Positions 48,338-57,679 of a DNA stretch of 64,000 bases are shown one piece after another. The translations under genes and the position numbers were made by a program. Positions within the stretch are counted from its first letter, which is position 1; the number at the start of each line of letters is the position of its first letter. Origin of the DNA: Ostreococcus mediterraneus (Eukaryota > Chlorophyta > Mamiellophyceae > Mamiellales > Bathycoccaceae); contig WMKK01000003.1 in NCBI GenBank assembly GCA_012295225.1, positions 739,788-803,787 on the forward strand, in the 5' to 3' direction. The notes under the pieces were generated by a model that had not been told where the DNA came from, searched no databases, and was given only the letters and a program-made list of their open reading frames with translations.

Positions 48338-49414
48338 ATGACGGTGCCGAAGGATTTCTACGCGCGACTCGGCGTGGCGCGCGATTGCGATGACGATGCG
48401 TTGAAAAAGGCGTACAAGAAGATGGCGATGAAGACGCATCCCGACCGTAAAGGTGGCAACCAGGAGGATTTTAAGCGCGTCGCAGAGGCGTATGATTGTT
48501 TGTCGGATGCGAATAAGCGCGCGGTGTACGATAGATACGGTGAAGAAGGGTTGAAGCAGGGATTTGTGCCGCCCGAGGCGCGCGCGAGCGCGGGCGCGGG
48601 CGCGCGCGCGGGCGCGGGCGCGGGATTCGCGAGCGCCGGTGGTGGGTTTCCTGGTGCCGGTGGAGGGTTTACGACGCATGAATTTTCAAATGAAGACGCC
48701 GAGCGCATGTTTAAAACGTTTTTCGGTGGCATGGGTGGTGGCATGAGTGGAATTTTTGGCGATATGGGTGGCGGCGCGCGCGGCGCGGCGTTTGGCGCGG
48801 GCGGCGGCGGCGCGGAGGACATGGATTGGGGACACACGCCTCGTAAGCGATCGAGAGGCGAGTGCGTGGTGAATCTCGAGTGCACGCTAGAGGAACTGTA
48901 CACGGGCACGCAAAAGCGGTTCACGATTAAGCGACAAGTAAACGGGCCGAATGGGATGATGACGGAAAAGGATGAAACCATCACCGTGGACGTCGCTCGC
49001 GGCTGGAAGGATGGCACGAGGCTGACGTATCAGAAACTTGGGCATGAAGTGGCCGGTCAAGGGCCAGAGAGCGCAGCCGATCTCGTTGTGGTCATTAAAG
49101 AAGCGAAACACCGATGGTTCGAGCGTGAAAAGGACAATTTGATTTTCCAAGTGCCTTCGATTAGCCTACGAAGCGCCCTCGTCGGTTTTAAAGCGAAAAT
49201 TCCTGGCATCGATGGCGTCGAGCTGGAAGTCGCATTCGACGACTGCACAGAAGCTGGTTCGAGTCGCGTCGTTCGAAACAAGGGCATGATCAATTCTCGT
49301 ACAGGCGCTCGCGGCGACGTCATCGTGAAGATTCAGAAAGTCACATTTCCGAACCATCTGACTGAGAAGCAGAAAACGCTGATAAAACAAGCCTTCTCGA
49401 CGACGTCGGCGTAG
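48338..49414 (+). CDS. DnaJ/HSP40 co-chaperone, class B
   Basis: 358 residues. The J domain (KDFYARLGVARDCDDDALKKAYKKMAMKTHPDRKGG) has the HPD motif at about 33-35. Then a Gly/Ala-rich and Gly/Phe-rich linker (about 85-165) includes a long GAGAGA stretch. The C-terminal substrate domains start at CVVNLECTLEELYTGTQKRFTIKR and go on to KRTKDGTRLTYQKLGHE-like GWKDGTRLTYQKLGHEVAGQG. There is no zinc-finger region, so it is a DNAJB-type (type II) protein acting with cytosolic HSP70. The end has the usual LTEKQKTLIKQAF. Confidence 0.96.
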   Translation: MTVPKDFYARLGVARDCDDDALKKAYKKMAMKTHPDRKGGNQEDFKRVAEAYDCLSDANKRAVYDRYGEEGLKQGFVPPEARASAGAGARAGAGAGFASAGGGFPGAGGGFTTHEFSNEDAERMFKTFFGGMGGGMSGIFGDMGGGARGAAFGAGGGGAEDMDWGHTPRKRSRGECVVNLECTLEELYTGTQKRFTIKRQVNGPNGMMTEKDETITVDVARGWKDGTRLTYQKLGHEVAGQGPESAADLVVVIKEAKHRWFEREKDNLIFQVPSISLRSALVGFKAKIPGIDGVELEVAFDDCTEAGSSRVVRNKGMINSRTGARGDVIVKIQKVTFPNHLTEKQKTLIKQAFSTTSA

Positions 49415-49754
49415 CGGACTTCTTACTTCCTAGTGTTGTTCAATTGTACCGGTAATGGTACAAGTAGGTACCGTATTGTAAACAGATACATTCTTGTTTT
49501 CGGGTGTTTGGATGTCCGGAAATGTATTACCGCTAAGTTTCAATGGGGCCTATTTTATCAACGCGCACCGGTGTGGTTGACTGAATGACCAATGATGTAT
49601 GAAAGGGACTCGCGAGTGGCGACGCTGTGAGGCGTAAGATTTCGCGATGCGCGTCGACACACGGCTGATGCGTAGGGGCGTCAGAGTGAAAAGCGAATCA
49701 CGCGCGTGACTACAACTCATGCGTTACCGCGAACTTTCAACTTTCAACGGGACG
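49415..49754. other. Convergent intergenic stretch of 340 bases
   Basis: It lies between the stops of the DnaJ gene and the minus-strand Cys/His-rich gene. The first 140 bases are much richer in A+T than the surroundings and contain GTACCGGTAATGGTACAAGTAGGTACC, a small cluster of GGTACC-like palindromes near 49450-49470. No RNA gene, ORF or repeat could be identified. Confidence 0.6.
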
Positions 49755-52529
49755 TTATTTATTTGATAACGGTCGAAGCTTTTCGCGAATGTCCTTGAGG
49801 CGCTCACTCGGATTCTCCGAACGCTTGATTGATTTGTTCGCACTGGCGATCGCATCTTCAAGCGTGAGCTCGACGTCGTCTTCGATACCCCGTAAGCACG
49901 CGACGATTTCCGATTTGAGCACGCGAGCAGTCTTGGAGTCAACTTTGACGACTTCATCGGGATCCAATTCGTTCGAAGCTTGTTTTTCTTCTTTGTCGTC
50001 GCTCTTGGACACACCAGCGGGAGTATCGAACGCGCCGTCCTCCTTCATTTGACGCATGAGTTCCATTAATTCAGCTTTCGAGTACTTGAATGGTTCGCGC
50101 GCGTCTTTGTCGGCGCTCGATCCTTGTACAGGCGCGTCTTCATCCATCGCAATTGCAGCTGGAGTAATCAAAAGCCCGGTATCGACGAGAATGTTTTTAA
50201 TATCTCGCATTTCGGATGGTGAAAATTTTACACGCGGCGCCACTTCTTCAGCGGACGCGGCGCGCTCGAGCTCCTCGGTGCTCGTCGACTGGTTTTTCGC
50301 CTCCTTCAACGCGTTCTTTTCCTCGCGCAAGCGCTGAAGCTCTTCTTGATAATCTTTAAGCAATTGCTTCGTTCGTGGATCCAAAGTTGGGTCAACCTCA
50401 TTCGCAATGGTGCGCATGCGACACGTCGAAGCATGACCGTTCGAATTGTACGGTGACACGCAGTCATTCCCGCACGAACCGCACACGTGATGCCCCGTGC
50501 ATTCGCCCTTCTTTTGCGAGCAAAAGCTTTTGGCGCTGCCGCTAAGCAAACCTTTTTCAAATTCGCGGATGCCAACTAAAGACTTCATGTAATACAGAAA
50601 GCAAGGTTGTTTATCCGCGGGATGCACGACGCCGCATAGCGGGTACAGTTTACACTCTGGTGTGTGCTTGCCGCGGCCTTCAGAACCGCAGTGCCCGCAA
50701 ATATGTCGAGAGTGGCATCGATCGCCTTTTGAGCACAAGTTCCACCCGCCGGTGTTACCGAGTTTAAACTTTTGCGCACCGTCGCCTTCCATTTTGAAGT
50801 AATCGCCGAGCGAATGCAAATAGTACTTTCGGCAAATGTCGATTTTGGGTTGTGAAAAGACGGCGGAGAGGCGACACGACGCCAAGTGCGCGTTGGTGCC
50901 CTCTTTACCGCACGAACCGCACACGTGAGGAAGCGTACATGACTTACCCCGAGGGCACAAATTCCACGTGTGGTTGTCTTGATCCCAACCAGTTCGAAGC
51001 GCACCACCGGTGTCGTCCACGGAATTCAAATAGTAGTCTACGCAGACATTATTCACGGTGGACGCCACGCGCTTGTTGATGTTCGCCGCGAGCTGTGGGC
51101 ATCTCCCGAATGGGTGCTGCGGTGATTCGCACACCTTACACGCATGAACGCGCCCGCAATGTCCATCGCACTCGAAGCTGTTGCCGCGAAGATTGAAATC
51201 ATCGCAAATTTCATGACTCTTCTCAGTTGCCGCCGCCGCTCGACTAGCAATCGCACCCGCTTCGTAATATTCAGCAGGTTTGTCCGTGCCAGCAGCCACG
51301 CGGTTGTTGTGACGCTTCTCACGACGACGTTCTCGAGACGTTCCAATCGCACCAACTATTGAGGTTTCATCGTAATCCATTAAATCATTCTCGATGGAGT
51401 CGATCAACGCCGTGCGATTTAACATGTCCTTTAACTCTCCGGGAGTGGCTCCAAATCCCAAATCCTCACTCGTAAGCTCCGTCATGTCCACTTCATCCAT
51501 GCCCGCGCGCAAAAGCGACGTGTCTTCGATCGGCGCGACATTCACACCAGATTCCAACGCGCCTTCGAGCGCGCCAGACGCTGCATCCGACGACGCAAAG
51601 AAAGGACTCAGCTCGCGATGGCCACCAATCAACGGCGGTGCTTGTTCTAGTTCTGCTAAAGCTCCGAAAGCGCTGCGCTGCGCATACGCCGACCCTAGTC
51701 GAGATTCCGTCGCCATCGACCCTGCACCTGTAAAGCCGGGAGGTAACCCCGAAGTCGAGCCAGGGTTACGATTTTGCAAGCCGTTCTCCGTCAAGAGCCC
51801 TGCAAAGTCACTCATCATGCTTTCGATGTAGTCATCCACACCTCCTTGCGTTGATGTCGTATCTATCCCGCTCGAGAATGTAGACGAATAAAACGCGGAT
51901 GGTGAGCTATATTCACCGCTCTGTGACGCCGCAATGGACGATTGCGCGCTCGCACTCGTCCTCGAAGCCGCCACCGCCGCCGTCTGACCGCCTCGCGCGG
52001 TACGCGGAGTGAGCATCGTCGTCCGCCCAGCGCTCGTCGCCGGCGACGCTCGCGCGCCGGACGCATCTTCACCGAACGCAGGTCTATCTACGTGCGTGAT
52101 TCGCGGACTCGCACCCTTCATGATGCCACTCAACATCCCGATGATGACGTCGTCGTTTTTCGCCGCAGCCGTGCTCGCTGCAGACGCGTTCACGCTTCCA
52201 ACCACCGCCGCAGCCGCACCGGACCGTTCGCTACCATCATCGATAACATACACAGCCTCACCGTGATCGACGCGCACGACGCGAATCGCGCGCGCTTCGA
52301 CGAGTTCTCGCTCAATATGTTGATCGCTCACGACGAATTCTTCGCTCGACAACGTCGCGCGAGACGAAGACGCGCTCACCATCACCCGATCGGGGCTCTT
52401 GAGCCCCATGAGAAACACACCGAGACGGCCGCCACCCGCCACGCGCGTCTCGATCACGTAGCGCTGCTTGCGAGCGTCATCGGCGTCGAGTGAGAGCTTG
52501 AAGACGCGTCGCGCATCGCCGGTGGGCAT
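49755..52529 (-). CDS. Large protein with four Cys/His-rich (CCCH-like) repeats
   Basis: 924 residues from ATG 52529. The N-terminus (about 1-110) looks like a beta domain (RYVIETRVAGGGRLGVFLMGL). A long Ser/Ala-rich stretch follows. From about 455 to 690 come four related cysteine/histidine modules. Two of them read WNLCPRGKSCTLPHVCGSCGKEGTNAHLASC and WNLCSKGDRCHSRHICGHCGSEGRGKHTPEC. The pattern C-x(5-6)-C-x3-H-x-C-x2-C-x(7-8)-H-x3-C recurs, each preceded by an aromatic-rich C-x(3)-YY-x(2)-S or similar helix. It resembles CCCH fingers fused to a knuckle, suggesting RNA binding. A coiled coil and an acidic/basic tail follow. Family not recognised. Confidence 0.75.
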   Translation of the reverse strand: MPTGDARRVFKLSLDADDARKQRYVIETRVAGGGRLGVFLMGLKSPDRVMVSASSSRATLSSEEFVVSDQHIERELVEARAIRVVRVDHGEAVYVIDDGSERSGAAAAVVGSVNASAASTAAAKNDDVIIGMLSGIMKGASPRITHVDRPAFGEDASGARASPATSAGRTTMLTPRTARGGQTAAVAASRTSASAQSSIAASQSGEYSSPSAFYSSTFSSGIDTTSTQGGVDDYIESMMSDFAGLLTENGLQNRNPGSTSGLPPGFTGAGSMATESRLGSAYAQRSAFGALAELEQAPPLIGGHRELSPFFASSDAASGALEGALESGVNVAPIEDTSLLRAGMDEVDMTELTSEDLGFGATPGELKDMLNRTALIDSIENDLMDYDETSIVGAIGTSRERRREKRHNNRVAAGTDKPAEYYEAGAIASRAAAATEKSHEICDDFNLRGNSFECDGHCGRVHACKVCESPQHPFGRCPQLAANINKRVASTVNNVCVDYYLNSVDDTGGALRTGWDQDNHTWNLCPRGKSCTLPHVCGSCGKEGTNAHLASCRLSAVFSQPKIDICRKYYLHSLGDYFKMEGDGAQKFKLGNTGGWNLCSKGDRCHSRHICGHCGSEGRGKHTPECKLYPLCGVVHPADKQPCFLYYMKSLVGIREFEKGLLSGSAKSFCSQKKGECTGHHVCGSCGNDCVSPYNSNGHASTCRMRTIANEVDPTLDPRTKQLLKDYQEELQRLREEKNALKEAKNQSTSTEELERAASAEEVAPRVKFSPSEMRDIKNILVDTGLLITPAAIAMDEDAPVQGSSADKDAREPFKYSKAELMELMRQMKEDGAFDTPAGVSKSDDKEEKQASNELDPDEVVKVDSKTARVLKSEIVACLRGIEDDVELTLEDAIASANKSIKRSENPSERLKDIREKLRPLSNK

Positions 52530-52781
52530 GGCTGATCGTCCGTATTCCTCGCGCGTATGGGGTTCACGCTCGTCAGAGCGCACCAAAAGCGATGTGTGCG
52601 CGCGCGTGTATGCGTGCGTGCAGTGTATGCGATCTTACGCGCGCGAGACGTGACGGGGCGTCGAAGTGTGCAGCTTGCGCAGAGGAGGAGCCAAAAGACA
52701 AGTTATCATGAGCGAATAGCGAACGCGAATAATCAAATCAAATTACAACGCAGTGCGCCGCGGTACGACGCGCTAATGACA

Positions 52782-53773
52782 TCATTTACGCGCACGGGGT
52801 TTTGCTTTGGACTTTTTCGCCGCGGGCTTGCGCTTTGCGGCGGGTTTACGGGGCTTTGCGGTGGTGGAGTCAGCGCCGCGTTTGCGCTTGTTGGACGCTT
52901 CGGGCGCGGCGTCTACGTCCCCAGATTCATCGCGTATATCTGCATCGAATAAAGAACCGACGCCAAAGTTTTCCATACCACCCATTGCGTTCGGATCCTC
53001 GCGAAGTTGGACGTATTCGCGATGGATGCTCTCGACTTTTGCGACATCCGAGCCGACAGAGACGATGACGACGGTGCCCGCGCACGGCACCACGCGCGCG
53101 TTGTACATCACCCCCTTCATATCCACCTTTAACGACCGCGAACCTTCAGCGAGCCAACGACCGACGGCACCGGTATCTCCATCTAAATCAATCGCCTCTC
53201 CCGAGCCTTCGATTTCGAATAAAACTTTGGATTTCCCTTGCGACGTCGCCGGAACCACGAGCTCGATGGATGTCGACGACCCTTCTATCGGCGCTTTCGG
53301 CGCCACCACCGCCCCAGCACTCGTCGGCTTACGCAAGGGCGATGATGTCGGTTTCGTTTCTTTAATCCCACTCGTCCCAGCATCACCGATTGATGCACGC
53401 ACGCGACGTTCGTTATTCTCTTTCCCATCGTCAATGGTCGGCGCCGTGAGCTCCTCATCCTTCTCTTCATCAGCATCGCTCGACGACGACGACGACGCGA
53501 GCGCCGCACTAATCCCCGCATCAGGCGACTTAAACTTCGCCATCCACGCCGGCTCGGGCGCGTCCTCGCCCGCATTGCACGGGAGCGTCACCACTTTCAC
53601 CTGTTTGGGGCTCTCGAGCTGTTGCTACGCATTCAAAAACACATCCATTCGTCAGCTCGTGCGCGTCGCCTCGCGAGTCTCTCGCGCACCTTTGACGGCG
53701 ATCTCACGCGATTAAACAACGCCGGCAGCTTGTGCTCGTCGTCCTCCGAGCTGTCGTCGTGGATGACGATCAT
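52782..53773 (-). CDS. BIN4: BIN4-like DNA topoisomerase VI subunit (two exons)
   Basis: Assembled on the minus strand as exon 1 53773-53690 (28 residues, MIVIHDDSSEDDEHKLPALF...) and exon 2 53618-52782 (306 residues in all). The phase-0 intron has donor GTGCGC, a CTGAC branch site and acceptor CAACAG. The core block VLFEIEGSGEAIDLDGDTGAVGRW, then LKVDMKGVMYNARVVPCAGTVVIVSVG and VESIHREYVQL, matches plant BIN4/MID (conserved 'DMKGTIYKTTIVPS...VVNFG'). BIN4 is a DNA-binding component of the plant topoisomerase VI complex needed for endoreduplication. The C-terminus is a basic KRKPAAKK tail, typical of the family. The short first exon has no other support than splice signals. Confidence 0.82.
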
Positions 53774-53858
53774 GGCGGCGTGAGCTCGCGCGTCGTGGAC
53801 TGCCGTGCGCACGGTGCGACGCGCGCGCGTCATTCGCGAGCGCGTGACGCCAAGCGCG

Positions 53859-54782
53859 ATGCCGGCGCTGGAGTTGACCGATGCCAGCGTCGAGATACGC
53901 GCGCTCGATCTGGCGTTCGGCACTGAGGTTGTGCGCGCGCGCGATGCGAGCGCGAAAGCGCCGACGGTGTTGGTGATTCATGGCTTGAACTCGCACGTGG
54001 GCAACCCGAACGTGCGCGCGTTGACCGTGGCGCTGGCGAAACGAGGCGCGCGTGCGGTGACGTTTGATTTACCTGGGCATGGCACGTGCGTGGATGCGTC
54101 GGGGGCGGACGCGCGAGGGGTGTATACGGGGAAAGAGGAGGTTGTCGAGCGCGCCCGGGCGACGCTGGACGCGGTCGGCGGCGAGGACACCGCCGCGGCG
54201 GTATCTATATGTGGGAGTTCACTCGGCGGTGCGCTTGCGTTGTATGTCGCAGAAGTGCTTCGACGAGAGGGGCGGTGGAAAATCGAACGCGTGGTGTTGA
54301 TTAACCCGTTGATGAAGATGAAAATGTCGCTGCCGAGCGTCGCCGTCGGCGCGTTGTCGTTGCTGGCGCGCTTCATTCCGCGCCTCGAGGTGAGCTCGAG
54401 GCCGACTGATGTGATCACAGATGATGAAACCGGTCCAGATATTGATCCCGACGCGCAGGCGCAGTGTGATGCGGATGATTTGAGTTGGAAGAAGGGTGTG
54501 ACGTTGCGAACGGCGTGCGGAATTTATGACGTCGTCGGCGCCAACGACAGGGCAAACGCGCTCGTTAATTTGAGTTTTGAGGTGCCCATTTTAGTGCTCT
54601 TAGGCGCACGCGACACAGTGGTAATTCCCGACGAAGCACGCGATAAAGCTAAGCTCGCCGTGAGCGCCGGGGGTAAGGCCGAGGTTAGAATATTCCCCAC
54701 CGCCGGACATTCGCTCACTTTGCAAAGCCTCGCCAAGCGGGAAGAAATGTTTGATCTCGTCGCGCATTGGCGATGGAAGTAA
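53859..54782 (+). CDS. Alpha/beta hydrolase (monoacylglycerol-lipase-like)
   Basis: 307 residues from ATG 53859. The alpha/beta hydrolase signature runs PTVLVIHGLNSHVGNPNV (oxyanion-hole HG), AVTFDLPGHGTC, then the nucleophile elbow GSSLGG near 135. Asp in LLGARDTVV and His in PTAGHSL would complete the triad. A variable cap lies between. It is closest to the lysophospholipase/monoacylglycerol lipase group (Hydrolase_4), but substrate is unknown. No signal peptide or membrane segment. Divergent from BIN4 (starts 86 bases apart). Confidence 0.88.
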   Translation: MPALELTDASVEIRALDLAFGTEVVRARDASAKAPTVLVIHGLNSHVGNPNVRALTVALAKRGARAVTFDLPGHGTCVDASGADARGVYTGKEEVVERARATLDAVGGEDTAAAVSICGSSLGGALALYVAEVLRREGRWKIERVVLINPLMKMKMSLPSVAVGALSLLARFIPRLEVSSRPTDVITDDETGPDIDPDAQAQCDADDLSWKKGVTLRTACGIYDVVGANDRANALVNLSFEVPILVLLGARDTVVIPDEARDKAKLAVSAGGKAEVRIFPTAGHSLTLQSLAKREEMFDLVAHWRWK

Positions 54783-54820
54783 TCTAGTAGCACTAAAAGT
54801 TGTATTAAAATTATCATCGG

Positions 54821-55855
54821 CTACGCCAAAGTCTTGTACAAAGTCAACGCGATTCCGAGCACGACGCATATGAGAATAATGTCCACGCAAAATTTGCGCG
54901 TCGAGCGCATCTTCATCACCGCGTGCTTCAGTTTCGCATTCGCCGTGCGGATGTCCCTATTCGCCGAGTCTAATTTCTCTTCGATGGCATCTGTTATAGG
55001 TTCTTGTCGACGCATCTCCTCCGTCATCTCCCCGCCAATGTCTTTCAATACGCCTAAACCGCGAGAAATCGCGTCGAGGCCCGCGTCTTGTTTCTTCTTG
55101 CGTTCTTCAAATTCCATTCTAAACGCCTTACTCGTCTCGCTGTGTTCCATGTTCACGAACGGGTTCGATGACGATCCCGGTTGCACGTTCGGGTCAATGT
55201 TCACAGCCACCGAAGGTCCACCGTAGCCACCACTCGGGTTTGGTTTCCTTTGAGGCGGCAACGCGCGCGTGACGCCATCCGACACGCTCTCCACGCGCGT
55301 CTCCAACTCATCCACAATCTCAAGCATCGCCCTCACATCGTCAGCCGTCACCCCACTCGCCTTTGTCTTGGCAATCTTCCTCAACTTGGGCACTTCACCG
55401 CGCAAGTAATTCTTCCCTCGCCGCACTTCGGCGTTGAGCGTCGCCACCGCCGCTCGATTCTTCTCCGCCTTGACCGCGCGCGCCTTCTCCAACAATTCCG
55501 CCAATATTGTCTCCGCATTCATCATCATCGCCGAAAACGCCTCCGTTCCTTGAAGATTCGATAATTTCAATTCAACCTCCACGCGCTGCGTCGTCTTGGG
55601 CAAATACGCGTCGTACCTATCGCGAATCGCGAAAGCGCCGCGAGCTGGCGTCAGTCTCCCATCGCCGCGAACACCACCGACACCCGCGCGCGCGACGACG
55701 ACGCCAATCGCCTCGCACGTCTGCACGCACGCACAGCGATCACGACCGTCTCAATCGCGCGTCGCGTCGCGTCGCATCGCATCGAGACGCGCGGCGCCGA
55801 CGTACTTTTTAAGCAACGCATCCGCGCGCGCGAGCAACTCGCCCGCGTTCGCCAT
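54821..55855 (-). CDS. SYP7: SYP7-type Qc-SNARE (two exons)
   Basis: Assembled on the minus strand as exon 1 55855-55806 and exon 2 55616-54821 (281 residues). The phase-2 intron has donor GTACGT, a CTGAC branch site and acceptor ATAG. The join gives ANAGELLARADALLKKY-DAYLPKTT, as in Arabidopsis SYP71 (DILTRVDSICKKYDKYD). The conserved block AEKNRAAVATLNAEVRRGK follows. The SNARE coil is KKKQDAGLDAISRGLGVLKDIGGEMTEEMRRQEPITDAIEEKLDSANRDI, with the zero-layer glutamine in RRQEP. One C-terminal membrane anchor (FCVDIILICVVLGIALTLYKTL) follows. SYP7 proteins act at the ER and plasma membrane; in plants SYP71 serves cell-plate fusion. Confidence 0.9.
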
Positions 55856-56033
55856 GGCGCGTGACGACGCGTCGCGCACCCGCGCTCGCGACGACGGTGC
55901 GAGTGCGAGCGCGACGAGAAGGGGGCGTGCGTTCGCGCGCGACGAAGGCGTCGATCCGCGGCGCACGGGCGTCGCGCAGTCGCGCGCGCGCGCGATGGGC
56001 GTCAACGGCACACGCCCCGATAAATTCACATAA
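55854..56033 (+). CDS. Possible small protein, 59 residues
   Basis: A short basic frame from ATG 55854, whose CATG overlaps the SNARE start on the other strand. It encodes MARDDASRTRARDD ... RAMGVNGTRPDKFT. No homologue is recognised. It may be a small gene, an upstream ORF of the sulfur transporter gene that follows, or chance. Confidence 0.25.
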   Translation: MARDDASRTRARDDGASASATRRGRAFARDEGVDPRRTGVAQSRARAMGVNGTRPDKFT

Positions 56034-56187
56034 AACGGAGCTCTTTCGCATTGTGCCTAATATAAGACTATGTAGGTGTCGAAAAAATTACAGGGTTTGG
56101 CCCAAGAATGCACCGCGAATTCGCTGCGATTCCCCGCACTCACCGCCGCCGACGTCGCGCGCACCCGCTCGCTCGCACGCAGATCGC

Positions 56188-57243
56188 ATGTCGTACACGC
56201 TATCTTTCACGCCGTACACCGCGCTCGCGGGCGGTGCGCTCCTGGGCGTGGCTACGGTGGGGAAACTCGCGCTGAGCGGTCGCGTGCTCGGCGTGAGCGG
56301 TGCCTTCAAAGGTTTAGTGCGCGGCTCGCTCGAGCCGTGGCGACTGGCGTTCGTGGGCGGGCTCATCGCCGCGGGCGCGCTCGCGCGGGATGTCGGTGTG
56401 TACGACGAGACGATGTCGCGAGCGATGGTTGGCGCTGGGCGCGCGGCGTGCGCGGGGGCGTTGGTTGGATTCGGCGCGGCGATGGGCCGCGGGTGCACCA
56501 GCGGACACGGGATCGTAGGGAATTCACGATTGAGTGTGCGTTCGATGGTGTACACCGTGACGTTTATGATGGCTGGTGCGTGCTCTGCGACGTTTGGGCG
56601 CACGAATGAGGCGCTCGGGGTGAATTCTGGGGTCAACGTGTTGGCGCGCGGGGCGTCGACGCCGAGCGACGAGAGCGCGGCGCTTTGGATGAAGATTGCC
56701 GTCGCGAGCGTCGCGGCGTTCGCGGCGACGTCGTATTACATCGACCATCATTTGCGTAAAGCCGGTTCAGACGGTAAGGGTTCGGTTGCGCACCCGCCGC
56801 AATCGAAAAAGCACACCATCGACGTGCTCGTGGACAGCCTCGCGGGTTTCGTCTTCGGCGTCGGGTTGGTGATTTCCGGAATGATGTCCCCGGCCAAGGT
56901 CAGCGGGTTCTTATCCGTCACCGAAAGCTCATTCGACCCGTCTTTAATGTTCGTCATGGGCGGTGCCATGGCGCTTACTGCACCGGGCATTCGTTACGTC
57001 AAGGCGCACACCGGCGTGCACCGCCCAAAGTGCGCGTACAACGAATTCGACTTTCCCAAAACCTCCAAAGTCGACCAAAACTTACTCTTGGGCGGCATTC
57101 TCTTCGGCACCGGTTGGGGTTTGGCTGGTGTCTGCCCCGGCCCAGCCATCGTGAGCGCCGTGGTGAACCCATCTATTGAAATCGCCGCGTGGCTCGGGGC
57201 GTTTCTCTTTGGCATGTACGCGCACGAGAACCTCGTCGCGTAA
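56188..57243 (+). CDS. YeeE/YedE family sulfur (thiosulfate) transporter
   Basis: 351 residues from ATG 56188. It has about nine hydrophobic segments in two repeats, each with a G-C-x-x-GHG or C-P-G-P type motif: GRGCTSGHGIVG near 110 and GLAGVCPGPAIVS near 316. These match the conserved cysteines and glycines of TsuA (YeeE), the bacterial thiosulfate transporter. Other family blocks are GFVFGVGLVISGMMSPAKVSGFL and WDPSLMFVMGGA-like FDPSLMFVMGGAMAL. It probably moves thiosulfate or another sulfur compound into the cell or plastid. The gene family is mainly bacterial, so its presence here is worth attention. No transit peptide is obvious from this start. Confidence 0.87.
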   Translation: MSYTLSFTPYTALAGGALLGVATVGKLALSGRVLGVSGAFKGLVRGSLEPWRLAFVGGLIAAGALARDVGVYDETMSRAMVGAGRAACAGALVGFGAAMGRGCTSGHGIVGNSRLSVRSMVYTVTFMMAGACSATFGRTNEALGVNSGVNVLARGASTPSDESAALWMKIAVASVAAFAATSYYIDHHLRKAGSDGKGSVAHPPQSKKHTIDVLVDSLAGFVFGVGLVISGMMSPAKVSGFLSVTESSFDPSLMFVMGGAMALTAPGIRYVKAHTGVHRPKCAYNEFDFPKTSKVDQNLLLGGILFGTGWGLAGVCPGPAIVSAVVNPSIEIAAWLGAFLFGMYAHENLVA

Positions 57244-57679
57244 ATCCCGTCGTACGCGCCATATCTTCACATGACCACCGCTATCAATGCATATAACACG
57301 TATAACACTAATAATACTCATCTATCGAATCTCCCTCGTCCGTATCACGACGCATCACGCGCGCGTCGACGAATGCTCATCGCGCGAACGTCAGACGGAC
57401 GGACACCAAAAGTAACGCGACGAGGAAATCCAGATCGCGGTTGAAAATATCGCGGGATATCCACTCCCGGGTGTCGCAATCACATACTGTGAGCCATGTA
57501 ACCCGAATACCAACATGATACGACAAATACCCACCAAGATCTTCACTCCCGGGTGTCCGTATCACATACTGTGTAAGGCGTAGTGGTATGTAATCCAAGT
57601 TTTGTCAACGCGGATAAGGGCGCAGTCGACGACGACGTCGGACGCGCGCGATACTTCTCGACGCGCCGCCGCCGACGCG
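57244..57679. promoter_or_regulatory. Intergenic region upstream of YCF54 with direct repeats
   Basis: 436 bases between the sulfur transporter stop and the YCF54 start. A 30-bp sequence occurs twice, at 57462-57491 and 57544-57573 (27 of 30 identical). Each copy begins CACTCCCGGGTGTC, includes a near palindrome around CCCGGG and ends ATCACATACTGTG. AAAATATC at 57444-57451 resembles the evening element. The 13-mer ACAAATACCCACC at 57523-57535 recurs upstream of psbR. No ORF with support was found. Confidence 0.6.
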
